The position numbers were made by a program, and so were the translations under genes. This document shows, one piece after another, positions 1-7,712 of a DNA stretch of 64,000 nucleotides (positions are counted from its first letter, which is position 1; every line of letters begins with the position of its first letter). The stretch comes from Cyclobacteriaceae bacterium YHN15. Its GTDB lineage: Bacteria > Bacteroidota > Bacteroidia > Cytophagales > Cyclobacteriaceae. The notes below the pieces were generated by a model, which worked only from the letters and a program-made list of their open reading frames with translations, searched no databases and was not told the DNA's origin. Location of the stretch: assembly GCA_003797895.1 (NCBI GenBank), contig RKQB01000004.1, positions 372,001 to 436,000 of the forward strand, given 5' to 3'.

Positions 1-393
1 AGCTCATTTAGGGTTAAAAAGAAAGTTCAAAGACCATTTAAAATCATCAAAGTTGGTCTGGAAAGAGATAGGGAAGAATTGTATGCCAGGATCAACCAAA
101 GGATGGACATGATGATAGAGAGGGGGCTTTTTGGAGAGGCGGAGGCACTCTTTCCTTTCAGGCATCTCAATGCACTTCAGACTGTGGGATACACGGAGAT
201 TTTCGGATTTATGGAAGGAAAATACGATAGGGAAGAGGCCATCAGGCTATTGAAGAGAAACTCCCGAAGATATGCCAAAAGACAATTGACATGGTTTAGA
301 AGAGATTTGGATATACGTTGGTTTCATCCGGAAAAGGAAAAAGAAATAATACAGTATATACGGAATGAAATCAACAAATCAGAGGGGGTGTAA
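1..393 (+). CDS. miaA: tRNA dimethylallyltransferase, C-terminal part
   Basis: The gene is cut by the left window edge; frame 1 is open from base 1 to the TAA at 391-393. The product would transfer a dimethylallyl group to A37 of tRNAs that read UNN codons. The visible part carries the MiaA C-terminal pattern: '[20 protein letters not shown]', then '[10 protein letters not shown]', then the basic stretch '[17 protein letters not shown]' typical of the tRNA-contacting end. The N-terminal P-loop lies outside the window. The assignment rests on recognising these motifs, which are distinctive for the family. Confidence 0.9.
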   Translation, partial: SSFRVKKKVQRPFKIIKVGLERDREELYARINQRMDMMIERGLFGEAEALFPFRHLNALQTVGYTEIFGFMEGKYDREEAIRLLKRNSRRYAKRQLTWFRRDLDIRWFHPEKEKEIIQYIRNEINKSEGV

Positions 394-400
394 ATGGTCA

Positions 401-763
401 TCAAAGCATAGGTTTATGGCCCATTACCTGGGCCACAAAGCTGTAAGGTTTCTTGCTGATCAGTTTGTTGTATTGGGATTTAAGTATTTTTGCCTGTTGA
501 AATGGTTTTTTCAAAGTTTCGTCAAAATCAGCGTTCGGATCGGATGCATGTTTCTTTTTTAATTCCAGGTATTTTTTTGCTACCCAATCCCAATCTGTCA
601 CAGAGGAAACTTTTAAATCAGAATCAAAACCGGAAAAGCCTTTAATCATTTCGGATTGCAATCCCTGTATCCGTGATTTCTTTAAATTTAAATAATTGTG
701 CACGGCCATAAAGAAAAGGATTATGGCAGCTGATAATGTCAAAATGATAGGTATAAAGCCCAT
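401..763 (-). CDS. small membrane-anchored protein of unknown function
   Basis: This 120-residue protein has one hydrophobic segment at about residues 3-22 (IPIILTLSAAIILFFMAVHN) followed by a charged, probably helical region. It looks like a single-pass protein with a soluble tail. I do not recognise a family. The gene ends 7 bases from the convergent miaA stop and starts only 1 base from the pfkA stop on the same strand, so it is probably the last gene of a pfkA transcript. No catalytic motif is visible. Confidence 0.65.
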   Translation of the reverse strand: MGFIPIILTLSAAIILFFMAVHNYLNLKKSRIQGLQSEMIKGFSGFDSDLKVSSVTDWDWVAKKYLELKKKHASDPNADFDETLKKPFQQAKILKSQYNKLISKKPYSFVAQVMGHKPML

Positions 764-764
764 A

Positions 765-1739
765 TCAAATGCTTAAAATTTCTATTAATTTCAAATGATC
801 TGCTTTCAATGCTTTGGTTTTGCCTATACAATCTTCAAATGGTGTATAAACCACATCTCCATTAACTACACCTGCCATACAGTTGGATTCTCCGTTGATC
901 AATCCTTCAACGGCTGACATCCCGCATCTGGAAGCCAACACCCTATCTCTGGCGGTTGGATTTCCTCCCCTTTGGATATGCCCTAAAGTGGTTACCTTAA
1001 ATTCCTTGTCAGGATCATTTACTTTTTCCTTGACTTTATTCATGATAATGTCCGCTGTGCCTTCTTCATCACCTTCTGCCACCACAATAATGGAGGAAGA
1101 TTTGGTTTTTCTAAGATTCTTCAGGGATTTAACAATGCGCTTTAGGTCTGTTTCTGTTTCAGGTATCATCACGAATTCAGCACCACCGCCAATTCCACAT
1201 TCCAATGCAATATAACCAGAGTCACGTCCCATAACTTCAATAAAGAAAATCCTGTCATGGGCCGCCGCAGTATCCCGGATTTTATCAATGGCTTCAAGGG
1301 CTGTATTAACTGCCGTGTCAAACCCTATGGTATAATCCGTTCCATAGATATCATTGTCAATGGTGCCGGGGCAACCAATTGTAGGGATTCCGTATTCTTC
1401 AAAAAAAACTTTCGCTCCCCTAAAAGTACCGTCTCCTCCGATGGCGACTATCCCTTCTATACCATACTGAATCAATTGCTCATAAGCTTTTTTTCTTCCT
1501 TCTTTAGTCATGAAATCTTCGCTTCTTGCTGACTTTAGTATAGTGCCCCCCCTTTGGATGATATTGCTGACAGAGTGGGATTGCATTTTTTTGATGTTCC
1601 CCTGAATCATGCCATCATATCCGTAGCTGATGCCGTAAACTTCTAAACCTTTAAAAATTGCTGTGCGAACTACCGCTCTGATACAGGCATTCATGCCAGG
1701 AGCATCCCCTCCTGAGGTAAAAACTGCTATTTTTTTCAT
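765..1739 (-). CDS. pfkA: ATP-dependent 6-phosphofructokinase
   Basis: This enzyme phosphorylates fructose 6-phosphate to fructose 1,6-bisphosphate in glycolysis. At 324 residues it has the usual bacterial PfkA length. Visible motifs are the nucleotide loop GGDAPGMN at residues 10-17, GGDGTF at 101-106, and PGTIDND at 124-130 with the catalytic Asp128. The substrate-site stretch 'FIEVMGRDSGYIAL' and the late 'LGHIQRGGNPTARDR' follow. GGDGTF, with Gly104 after the Asp, fits the ATP-dependent rather than the pyrophosphate-dependent form (known of the family). The cytoplasmic homotetramer is inferred from the family. Confidence 0.96.
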   Translation of the reverse strand: MKKIAVFTSGGDAPGMNACIRAVVRTAIFKGLEVYGISYGYDGMIQGNIKKMQSHSVSNIIQRGGTILKSARSEDFMTKEGRKKAYEQLIQYGIEGIVAIGGDGTFRGAKVFFEEYGIPTIGCPGTIDNDIYGTDYTIGFDTAVNTALEAIDKIRDTAAAHDRIFFIEVMGRDSGYIALECGIGGGAEFVMIPETETDLKRIVKSLKNLRKTKSSSIIVVAEGDEEGTADIIMNKVKEKVNDPDKEFKVTTLGHIQRGGNPTARDRVLASRCGMSAVEGLINGESNCMAGVVNGDVVYTPFEDCIGKTKALKADHLKLIEILSI

Positions 1740-1859
1740 TGATCAATAGGTTTAACGAGGCGTAAAAATACTCATAAAAGCCTTTTAAAAGTAGGAAAGA
1801 TGAAAATCTTTTCAATTTGCTATTGATCAGGATACTGTAAGCTTTTAATTGGAACAATT

Positions 1860-1891
1860 GGGCCATCTGTCAAAAATTTCCAAGATGGCCC
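1860..1891 (-). terminator. hairpin downstream of ssb
   Basis: A perfect 9-bp stem, GGGCCATCT at 1860-1868 and AGATGGCCC at 1883-1891, with a 14-base A/T-rich loop lies 9 bases beyond the ssb stop. There is no clear U-run, so it may be an RNA-end stabiliser or a weak terminator. Confidence 0.5.
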
Positions 1892-1899
1892 GCATGACA

Positions 1900-2250
1900 T
1901 CAGGAGTTTGCATGAACTTTCTCACCCAGCAACACCACATTGTCCACCACTACCTCCGTGATGTACTTTTTTGTACCATCTTTATCGGTATAGCTCCTGT
2001 TGGAAAGTTTACCATCAACGGCTATTTCTGAACCCTTGTCTGTATACTTTTCAATGATTTCTGCAGATTTCCCCCATGCTACTACATAGTGCCAGGTGGT
2101 TTCTTCTACATTTTCTCCCTTTTGGTTTTTGTAAAAATCATTGGTAGCCAAATTAATGGTGGCTTTGACTTTACCGTCATCAAATCTTTTGACATCTGCT
2201 TTGGCACCTAACCTTCCGATTAGGGTAACCCTGTTTCTAAGACTGTTCAT
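1900..2250 (-). CDS. ssb: single-stranded DNA-binding protein
   Basis: A single OB-fold protein that coats single-stranded DNA during replication, recombination and repair. The start 'MNSLRNRVTLIGRLGAKADV' is the classic Ssb N-terminus, and 'ATNDFYKN' and 'TTWHYVVAWGKSAEIIEKY' are the core OB-fold strands. At 116 residues it is short: the glycine-rich linker and acidic C-terminal tip (DDDIPF type) that recruits partners in the main Ssb are missing. It therefore resembles the short second Ssb copies common in Bacteroidota more than the replicative one. That role is an inference. Confidence 0.92.
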   Translation of the reverse strand: MNSLRNRVTLIGRLGAKADVKRFDDGKVKATINLATNDFYKNQKGENVEETTWHYVVAWGKSAEIIEKYTDKGSEIAVDGKLSNRSYTDKDGTKKYITEVVVDNVVLLGEKVHANS

Positions 2251-2484
2251 TGGTTAATAATGTTTATGGTTAAAGAATGAATAAAATACAGCCGACTTTA
2301 AAAAAATGCAGCTTTTTCAAATATCCTAAAAAAGAAGGTTACTGTCCCAACACTAATCGGATATATCCGATTATAAACGGATAATATACCAAATTGGAGA
2401 TTTATCCCATTTTCCAATTGTCAAAATGGAATATTTGTTTTGAAAAATATTGTTTAGATTCAAATCGTAAAAAAATCAAATACT

Positions 2485-3987
2485 ATGAGAAGAATCAGTC
2501 TGATTATTTTCCTGATGTTGCTAACATTTTCTCCAATTTGGGCTCAGGACAAGGCACAAGAAAAACCGATACCCGAAGCAGAAGTCTTCACTTCCACGCA
2601 GTCGGTCAGAATCAATGGGGTTACCCATAATTTGAAAACAAGAGCTGGTACAATGTTATTGAGGGATGAGAATAATGAACCCATTGCTCTTCATGGTTTC
2701 ACGGCCTACTTCAAAGAAGATGGGCCCTCCAAAAGACCTATTATTTTTTCCTATAACGGCGGACCTGGATCTTCTTCCTATTGGCTCCATATGGGTGTGA
2801 TGGGTCCCAAGAGAATAGTAATCAATGATCCGGGATATACCAGGGCAGCACCCTATGAATTGGTGAATAATGACTATTCCATCCTCGATATGGCTGATGT
2901 GGTGATGATGGATCCTATTGGTACCGGGCTAAGTATGCCTGTAGGAAAGGCAGATGGAAAGGATTTCTGGGGTGTTGACCAGGATATTCGTGCGATCAGT
3001 TTATTTATCATGCAATTTCTAAAAGAGTATGACAGGTTACAGTCTCCCAAATACCTTTTAGGTGAAAGTTATGGCACCATGAGAAATGCCGGGGTGATGA
3101 ATTATCTGTTGGATAAGGGATATGCGCTCAACGGGGTGGTAATGGTGTCTTCAGTTTTTGATATCAGATCATTGGCTTTCCCTGTCCAAGAAAGTACTTC
3201 TTATCTGGTTCATTTTCCTTCTTACGCTGCCACTGCCTGGTATCACGACAAGCTTCCGAACAAGAATGCAAATTTGGAAGCTTTTGTCGATGAAGTGAGA
3301 AAATTTACGGAAGAAGAATATTTACCGGCACTTTTTAAAGGAGGAAGGCTAAGTGATGCGGAAAAGAACAGAGTTGCAGAAAAAATGGAAAAATATGCAG
3401 GAATATCCAAAGATATCTGGAAAAGAAATAACCTGAGAATGACCGCAAGTGAATTTTTCAATGAATTGCTAAGGGAAGAAGGCATGACTGTAGGTCGCTT
3501 AGATTCAAGGTTTAAGGGCATTAACCCTTTGCCTCAAAACCAATATGCTATCACTGATCCACAAAGTGATGCCATTTCTCCGGCCTATACAGCAGGTTTC
3601 CTGGATTATTTGCACAGAGATCTTGGTGTCAGCAAAAAACTGACGTACAAGACTTCAGCCTATTCTGCGCCAGGCTTCAAATGGGATTGGTCCCACAGAG
3701 GAAATGAAGGTTGGGGAAGTATGATTTCCATCAATACAGCCATAGATATGGCAGACGCCATGAACAAAGATCCTAATGTAAAAGTCTTACTCATGAATGG
3801 TTACTATGACTTGGCCACCGTGTTTTATGGTGTGGAACATACCATTGATCAAATGAACTTAAGACCTGAAATCAGAGACAATATCATCATGACTTATTAT
3901 GAAGCAGGTCATATGTTTTATACCCATATGCCTTCTTTGATCAAGTTTAAAAAGGATTTGGCAGATTTTATAAAGGATACGCAATAA
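2485..3987 (+). CDS. secreted S10-family serine carboxypeptidase-like protein
   Basis: A 500-residue exported protein with an N-terminal signal peptide (MRRISLIIFLMLLTFSPIWA, cleavage near AQ). It has the peptidase S10 layout: the oxyanion-hole motif GGPGSS at residues 92-97, nucleophile Ser195 in GESYG, Asp442 in 'GYYDLAT', and His476 in 'EAGHMFY'. The whole Ser-Asp-His triad is therefore present. The family cleaves C-terminal residues from peptides; here the likely site is the periplasm and the likely role peptide scavenging. The gene stands alone and is followed by a good terminator. Upstream bases 2251-2484 are A/T-rich and hold no other gene. Confidence 0.9.
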   Translation: MRRISLIIFLMLLTFSPIWAQDKAQEKPIPEAEVFTSTQSVRINGVTHNLKTRAGTMLLRDENNEPIALHGFTAYFKEDGPSKRPIIFSYNGGPGSSSYWLHMGVMGPKRIVINDPGYTRAAPYELVNNDYSILDMADVVMMDPIGTGLSMPVGKADGKDFWGVDQDIRAISLFIMQFLKEYDRLQSPKYLLGESYGTMRNAGVMNYLLDKGYALNGVVMVSSVFDIRSLAFPVQESTSYLVHFPSYAATAWYHDKLPNKNANLEAFVDEVRKFTEEEYLPALFKGGRLSDAEKNRVAEKMEKYAGISKDIWKRNNLRMTASEFFNELLREEGMTVGRLDSRFKGINPLPQNQYAITDPQSDAISPAYTAGFLDYLHRDLGVSKKLTYKTSAYSAPGFKWDWSHRGNEGWGSMISINTAIDMADAMNKDPNVKVLLMNGYYDLATVFYGVEHTIDQMNLRPEIRDNIIMTYYEAGHMFYTHMPSLIKFKKDLADFIKDTQ

Positions 3988-4029
3988 CTATGGATTAACT
4001 TTAATTTCAGGTTAGAGGCACAAAAAAGG

Positions 4030-4054
4030 ACAAGCAAATCGCTTGTTTTTTTTT
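4030..4054 (+). terminator. rho-independent terminator
   Basis: Stem ACAAGC (4030-4035) pairs with GCTTGT (4041-4046) around a 5-base loop and runs into an uninterrupted T tract to 4054. It lies 42 bases after the S10 peptidase stop codon. Confidence 0.75.
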
Positions 4055-4081
4055 AAGCCTTTTTAATATCACCAGGAGCGA

Positions 4082-4417
4082 ATGATAGTAGTTTCCGATA
4101 CTTTGAATGATGATATACATTATAGGCTTAAGTCCTTTAGTTACGAAGACCAAAAGAAGCTTTCGATCGGGGATACACTCACTTATGTGGCAGCTGCGAG
4201 TTACATGATTTTTTTGGTTACAAACGGGGTAGTGGTGACATCTTCCTATGCCATAGATGAAGCTTCTGTCAAGCGGGAAAAAGAGGTTGGAGCGTTGTTT
4301 AAACAAGCTTTTCCTGGGCGTAATATAGTCTTCGTTGATGCCATGCCACTGAATTGGTAGGGTGGAGGCATTCATTGCAGTACACAGCAGGAACCCAAAA
4401 GGAGGAGATTGAAATAA
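4082..4417 (+). pseudogene. 3' remnant of an agmatine-deiminase-like gene
   Basis: The translation matches the last quarter of the intact deiminase-like gene at 9951-11258: 'SIGDTLTYVAAASYMIFLVT' here against 'EGDTLKFVAATSYMNFLFT' there, and 'NIVFVDAMPLNW' against 'KLVFIDATYVNAN'. A TAG at 4358-4360 interrupts the frame. After it the same frame continues as GGGIHC, the active-site cysteine motif, and ends 'TQQEPKRRRLK' at a TAA (4415-4417). The upstream three quarters of the gene are absent. It is a decayed paralogue, so the 92-codon open frame should not be read as a gene. Confidence 0.85.
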
Positions 4418-4436
4418 ATTTGGGTATTCAATTATG

Positions 4437-4523
4437 CTTTCTTCAAAAACTATTTTATAAAAATGCTTTTTATAAAAACTATTTTGTAATTTCGCTTTAT
4501 GTAAAAACCATTTTATGGAAACG
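4437..4523 (+). promoter_or_regulatory. three 29-bp direct repeats spanning the ATPase start codon
   Basis: Units begin at 4437, 4466 and 4495 with an exact 29-base step. Each has the form CTTTnnnn-AAAAAC(T/C)ATTTT-n(T/A). The third unit contains the ATG of the following ATPase gene (4515). The position suggests iterated operator sites that control transcription or translation of that gene. This is inferred from position only. Confidence 0.6.
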
Positions 4524-5696
4524 TTGATAAAAAAGTCTGAACGGAAAGCAAAGTCTGTAAAGGAAAAGCAAAGGAGGTATTTATACCATAAAATTGACTG
4601 GAGCCAAAAGTTGATCTTGATATTGGGTTATCGGGGTTCTGGGAAAACCACCCTTTTGTTACAATTTTTATCAACTTCCCAAAAGAAAGGTATTTATTTA
4701 AGTCTGGAGGATTTTTATTTTGAGACACATAGGTTGGTGGAATTTGTGTCTGAACTCTATGAATTAGGCTATCGACTTTTTCTCTTGGATGAAGTGCATA
4801 GGTATGCATTTTGGTCAAAGGACCTTAAGCAGTTGTATGATGATTATGATGATATTCAAGTCATTGCAACAGGATCCTCTATCCTCGATATTTCCAAGGG
4901 CAATGCAGATTTGTCCAGACGAGCTTCGGTTTATCACTTGCATGGGCTTTCTTTTAGAGAGTATTTGAATTTTCAATCAAACCAAAATTTGTCAAGTATT
5001 AGTCTGGATGATGTTTTATCAAATCATCATATGCTAGTTCCTGAGCTGTTGGATTCTCTTAACATAATGTCAGATTTCGAGGATTATCTGAAATTTGGCT
5101 ATTTTCCTTTTTTTTTGGAATCAAAAAGTGCGTACCCACAAAAATTGCAGGATACCATCCAATTGGTGATTGATACAGATATCGCTCCATTTGAAGAGTT
5201 GCAGCACAGTACAGTGCGTACCTTGAAGAAGTTGCTATTTGTTTTGAGTGAAAGCGTTCCATTTACACCCAATATCAATAAGTTGGCAGAAAAAATGGAG
5301 ACCCCCAGAAATACGGTCTTGAGATTGCTGGATATTTTGGATCAGGCTCAGATTCTGAAACTTTTAAGGTCATCAACTAAAGGCATCAGCTATCTTCAGA
5401 AGCCAGATAAAATATACCTTCAAAACCCCAATTTTATTTATCTCTTTTCACCCAAAATGGCCAACCTTGGAAATATTCGAGAGACTTTTTTTATTAATCA
5501 ACTTAGCGCTATACATTCTGTTACTAGTCCAAAATTTGGCGACTTTATGGTAGATGATACGTATGTCTTTGAAGTAGGGGGATCTGGCAAAACCACCGAT
5601 CAAATCCAAGGAATTCCAAATGCGTATTTGGCACTTGATATAGAAAGTGGAAGCAATAAAAGAATTCCTTTATGGTTATTCGGAATGTTGTATTGA
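4515..5696 (+). CDS. AAA-type ATPase with DUF4143 C-terminal region
   Basis: A 393-residue ATPase of the group common in Bacteroidota and archaea. It has a P-loop GYRGSGKT at residues 38-45, Walker B 'LFLLDEVHR' with Asp92-Glu93, and the sensor stretch 'VIATGSSILD'. A winged-helix-like segment follows (about 250-300: 'NINKLAEKMETPRNTVLRLL'). The C-terminal region has 'DKIYLQNPNFIYLF' and 'FMVDDTYVFEVGG', the place of the nuclease-like fold in these proteins. Function is poorly known; roles in mobile-element or toxin-like behaviour have been proposed. ATG 4515 is chosen because it lies inside the upstream repeat array. A deleted paralogue is at 11371-11945. Confidence 0.85.
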   Translation: METLIKKSERKAKSVKEKQRRYLYHKIDWSQKLILILGYRGSGKTTLLLQFLSTSQKKGIYLSLEDFYFETHRLVEFVSELYELGYRLFLLDEVHRYAFWSKDLKQLYDDYDDIQVIATGSSILDISKGNADLSRRASVYHLHGLSFREYLNFQSNQNLSSISLDDVLSNHHMLVPELLDSLNIMSDFEDYLKFGYFPFFLESKSAYPQKLQDTIQLVIDTDIAPFEELQHSTVRTLKKLLFVLSESVPFTPNINKLAEKMETPRNTVLRLLDILDQAQILKLLRSSTKGISYLQKPDKIYLQNPNFIYLFSPKMANLGNIRETFFINQLSAIHSVTSPKFGDFMVDDTYVFEVGGSGKTTDQIQGIPNAYLALDIESGSNKRIPLWLFGMLY

Positions 5697-5712
5697 TTAA
5701 AGAAATAGTTTT

Positions 5713-5973
5713 GTGGGCTTGACGGGATTTCTACTGGTTGCTACCGTCTGGATTAGCGCCGGGATTTTTGGCCTATACATCGTGGCTTTTTATGGAAGGA
5801 ATTATTTGCACGGTACCATGGAAAACTGGAACGTGTATGCGCTGCCCAACCTTTATGAAAAGGCCTATCCATTGGCTACAGCAGGAGTAGCTTTACATTT
5901 CTTAGCAGTGGGCACTTATCACTCCACAAGATTTTTGTGGGGGCCAGTGATTTTGGAAATGTTTGGGTTTTAG
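5713..5973 (+). CDS. short membrane protein, possibly a truncated DUF2306-like protein
   Basis: An 86-residue frame starting at GTG 5713, just after an in-frame stop at 5698-5700. It has one strong membrane segment at residues 4-27 and a second weaker one near 55-68. The stretch 'WNVYALPNLYEKAYPLATAG' followed by 'ALHF' resembles what I remember of the beginning of DUF2306-type membrane proteins, but the protein stops after 'GPVILEMFGF', far short of family length. It may be an N-terminal fragment of a broken gene or a small protein in its own right. A hairpin overlaps its stop codon. Confidence 0.45.
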   Translation: MGLTGFLLVATVWISAGIFGLYIVAFYGRNYLHGTMENWNVYALPNLYEKAYPLATAGVALHFLAVGTYHSTRFLWGPVILEMFGF

Positions 5974-6004
5974 CTTTTCCAAAATTCAAAACTATGGAAA
6001 AGCT
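5972..6004 (+). terminator. hairpin at the end of the short membrane protein gene
   Basis: A perfect 10-bp stem, AGCTTTTCCA (5972-5981) with TGGAAAAGCT (5995-6004), and a 13-base loop. It begins in the stop codon of the preceding frame. There is only a weak T tract after it. Confidence 0.5.
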
Positions 6005-6297
6005 TTGGTATTCTTTTTCTTGACAAGTAGCTTGTAGATTTATACTAATAATTACTTATCCATCAATACAGGGCTTTTGGTAAGGTGAAATCTGTTTCCT
6101 GGATATGTTTTGTGATTTACTGGATGTTGATGTTGGCAAGCCAAATTTTTGGATCTACGGAATGGGGAGAGAATATGGTGTTTTACTTGTTCAAAAGTTG
6201 ATGGATGATGTCTCACGACCTGAATTCTTTTTAATTGAATTCTATTGTATATTAGTAACACAGTATCAGTATTTGAGCCAGAAAACCAACTCATGTA
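6005..6297. other. intergenic stretch, nothing recognised
   Basis: About 290 A/T-rich bases between the short membrane protein and the PIN pair. The open frames on both strands (about 70-80 codons) show no family features and no coding-like composition. Any promoter of the PIN pair should lie here, but I see no clear TAnnTTTG box. Confidence 0.4.
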
Positions 6298-6573
6298 ATG
6301 GATTCAAAAATAAACTTTAAAGATCTATTAAAAATCGCAGTTACTGAACTGCAAAATTTAACTACCGTTTCCAATCCCGATTTCCGGTTGGAACAGGCAG
6401 AGTTTGATAAGGAAAAAAAGGAATGGGAAATTGTAGTTTCTTATTTAGTTGATAATCCGGTTAAATTGTTGGGAACATCTAGTTTGGCTGGTTTGAATAC
6501 TCAAAGAGTCTTCAAAAGACTGAAAATTAATTCTCAAAAGGAGGTGATGGGTTTTTATATTTTTGAAAATTAA
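6298..6573 (+). CDS. small protein paired with a PIN-domain gene
   Basis: A 91-residue acidic protein of mixed helix and strand character. I do not recognise the family. Its stop codon ends at 6573 and the next gene's ATG is at 6575, so the two are almost certainly co-transcribed and translationally coupled. The order small protein then PIN protein resembles toxin-antitoxin pairs, but no known DNA-binding antitoxin fold (AbrB, RHH, Phd) can be read from the sequence. The antitoxin role is inference from arrangement only. Confidence 0.6.
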   Translation: MDSKINFKDLLKIAVTELQNLTTVSNPDFRLEQAEFDKEKKEWEIVVSYLVDNPVKLLGTSSLAGLNTQRVFKRLKINSQKEVMGFYIFEN

Positions 6574-6574
6574 T

Positions 6575-7027
6575 ATGAAGTTAATTGATACCAATGCACT
6601 TATTTTATTAATCGTAGGGATTATGGATACGCTTCAAATTAAAAGCCATAAAAGGCTGTCGATTTACGATGAAGAGGATTTTAATAAGTTGTTATTGGTT
6701 ATTGATGATATAGATAGGTTGGTTGTGTTACCAAATGTTTGGACTGAAGTGGATAATCTTCTTAACAACTTCAAAGGAAATTTAAAAAATACTTACATTT
6801 TTCAGATTGTTGAGGTTATAAAAAGCTCAACCGAAAAGTATATTGAAACTATAAAAGCTACTGAGGATTATGCTTTTTATGACCTTGGAATTACGGATTC
6901 ATTACTTTTGTCTTTTGCTGAAAAATGTGATTTGTTGATTACTTCAGACTCGAGATTGTCAGATTATGCAACTTCGAGAGGGATCAATGTTTATGATTTA
7001 GTATTGGAAAGGAATAAAAGATTGTAG
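6575..7027 (+). CDS. PIN-domain protein, probable ribonuclease
   Basis: A 150-residue protein with the pattern of acidic residues of PIN nucleases: Asp5 in 'MKLIDTNALI', a central 'TEVDN', then 'LGITDSLLL' and 'LLITSDSRLSDYA' near the C-terminus. PIN enzymes such as VapC cleave RNA with bound Mg2+ or Mn2+. ATG 6575 is preferred over the upstream TTG at 6563, because the family starts with the first strand 'LIDTNAL' and the upstream codons lie inside the previous gene. It is coupled to the small gene before it. A type II toxin-like role is possible but not shown. Confidence 0.72.
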   Translation: MKLIDTNALILLIVGIMDTLQIKSHKRLSIYDEEDFNKLLLVIDDIDRLVVLPNVWTEVDNLLNNFKGNLKNTYIFQIVEVIKSSTEKYIETIKATEDYAFYDLGITDSLLLSFAEKCDLLITSDSRLSDYATSRGINVYDLVLERNKRL

Positions 7028-7029
7028 TC

Positions 7030-7254
7030 ATGAAAATGGATAAATCAGCATTTAAAGTCCAAACTTTTAAGGAGGCAGCAGATCATCAAAAACATTATCA
7101 GAACCTATCTGAGGAAGAAGAAAAAGACCTTTTTTTTAAGCTCATGCAGGCAGCTTATGGCTTTGTTGGAGAAGATTGGCCAAAAATGGACAAGAATCAT
7201 TTTGAGGTGAGATCACTTTTAGAAAACGAAAAAACACCTCGGCAAGCTCGGTGA
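7030..7254 (+). CDS. small conserved-type protein whose 3' end lies in a palindromic element
   Basis: A 74-residue protein starting 'MKMDKSAFKVQTFKEAADHQ'. I remember this N-terminal pattern from short Bacteroidota proteins encoded next to nucleotidyltransferase genes; that is from memory and unchecked. No such partner is adjacent here. The last seven codons (KTPRQAR) and the TGA stop are read from the left arm of the palindromic element at 7229-7376. The original end has therefore been replaced or overrun by the element. It lies 2 bases after the PIN gene stop. Confidence 0.6.
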   Translation: MKMDKSAFKVQTFKEAADHQKHYQNLSEEEEKDLFFKLMQAAYGFVGEDWPKMDKNHFEVRSLLENEKTPRQAR

Positions 7255-7376
7255 CCGATTTTTAGTTTTAAAAGGTGGGGGGGCAAAATGTGGCAAAGCC
7301 CATTTTGCCCCCCCCACCTACCACTTCTCCATAGGTTGAATCTCCGATACCCGAGCCTGCCGAGGGGGTGTTTTTT
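7229..7376. repeat. palindromic element A (GIY-YIG-associated family)
   Basis: About 148 bp with terminal inverted repeats: AAAAAACACC at 7229-7238 and GGTGTTTTTT at 7367-7376, followed inward by CTCGGCAAGCTCGG and the complement of CCGAGCCTGCCGAG. At the centre is a G-run/C-run hairpin (7274-7318) around the core ATGTGGC-aaa-GCCCAT. It lies 20 bases beyond the stop codon of the GIY-YIG gene, which is on the other strand. It supplies the stop codon of the upstream small gene. Confidence 0.85.
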
Positions 7377-7396
7377 AACCTTAATACAATCAGCAA

Positions 7397-7672
7397 TTAT
7401 CCATTCGAAAGTTTTTTCAATAAAGTAATATTTCCATTTATCAAAGCATCTTTCTTTGCATGGCTCCAGTTTTGGATTTGTTTTTCTCTTCTAAAAGCAA
7501 GAGTAATACTGTCATATTCTTCAAAATACATCAATTTAAGTGGTAGGTGTTTTTTTGTAAAATTTGAACCCTTCCCCATATGGTGATCTTCCAAACGCCT
7601 ATCAAGATTTTTTGTGCTTCCAACGTAATATTGACCATTTCCACAAAGTAAGATGTACATGTATGCTTTCAT
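7397..7672 (-). CDS. small GIY-YIG nuclease, copy 1
   Basis: A 91-residue single-domain GIY-YIG protein. It has the two tyrosine strands 'YMYILLC' and 'GQYYVGST', Arg26 in 'NLDRRLEDH', and the metal-binding Glu63 in 'RREKQIQNW', then the basic 'KKDALI'. All expected active-site residues are present. Such proteins are often mislabelled as UvrC subunits. The gene is 66% or so identical by eye to the second copy at 42723-43010, including the opening MKAYMYILLCGNGQ. Palindromic elements lie on both sides (A downstream, B and C upstream). The association suggests that the nuclease acts on the elements; that is inference. Confidence 0.88.
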   Translation of the reverse strand: MKAYMYILLCGNGQYYVGSTKNLDRRLEDHHMGKGSNFTKKHLPLKLMYFEEYDSITLAFRREKQIQNWSHAKKDALINGNITLLKKLSNG

Positions 7673-7701
7673 GATTTGAAAAGTTTATTTACTTTAAAAT
7701 A

Positions 7702-7709
7702 CAAAAATA
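7702..7709 (-). promoter_or_regulatory. probable -7 box of GIY-YIG copy 1
   Basis: On the minus strand 7709-7702 reads TATTTTTG, which fits the Bacteroidota -7 consensus TAnnTTTG, 30 bases before the ATG. The second GIY-YIG gene has GATTTTTG at the same distance. Confidence 0.45.
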
Positions 7710-7712
7710 ATA

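Noticed and set aside
365..562. 65-codon frame after miaA
   Set aside because: It lies antisense to the small membrane protein gene, whose signal-anchor looks genuine.
6052..6320. Two overlapping frames of 71 and 80 codons on opposite strands
   Set aside because: No start signals or motifs, and they conflict with the start of the PIN-pair gene.
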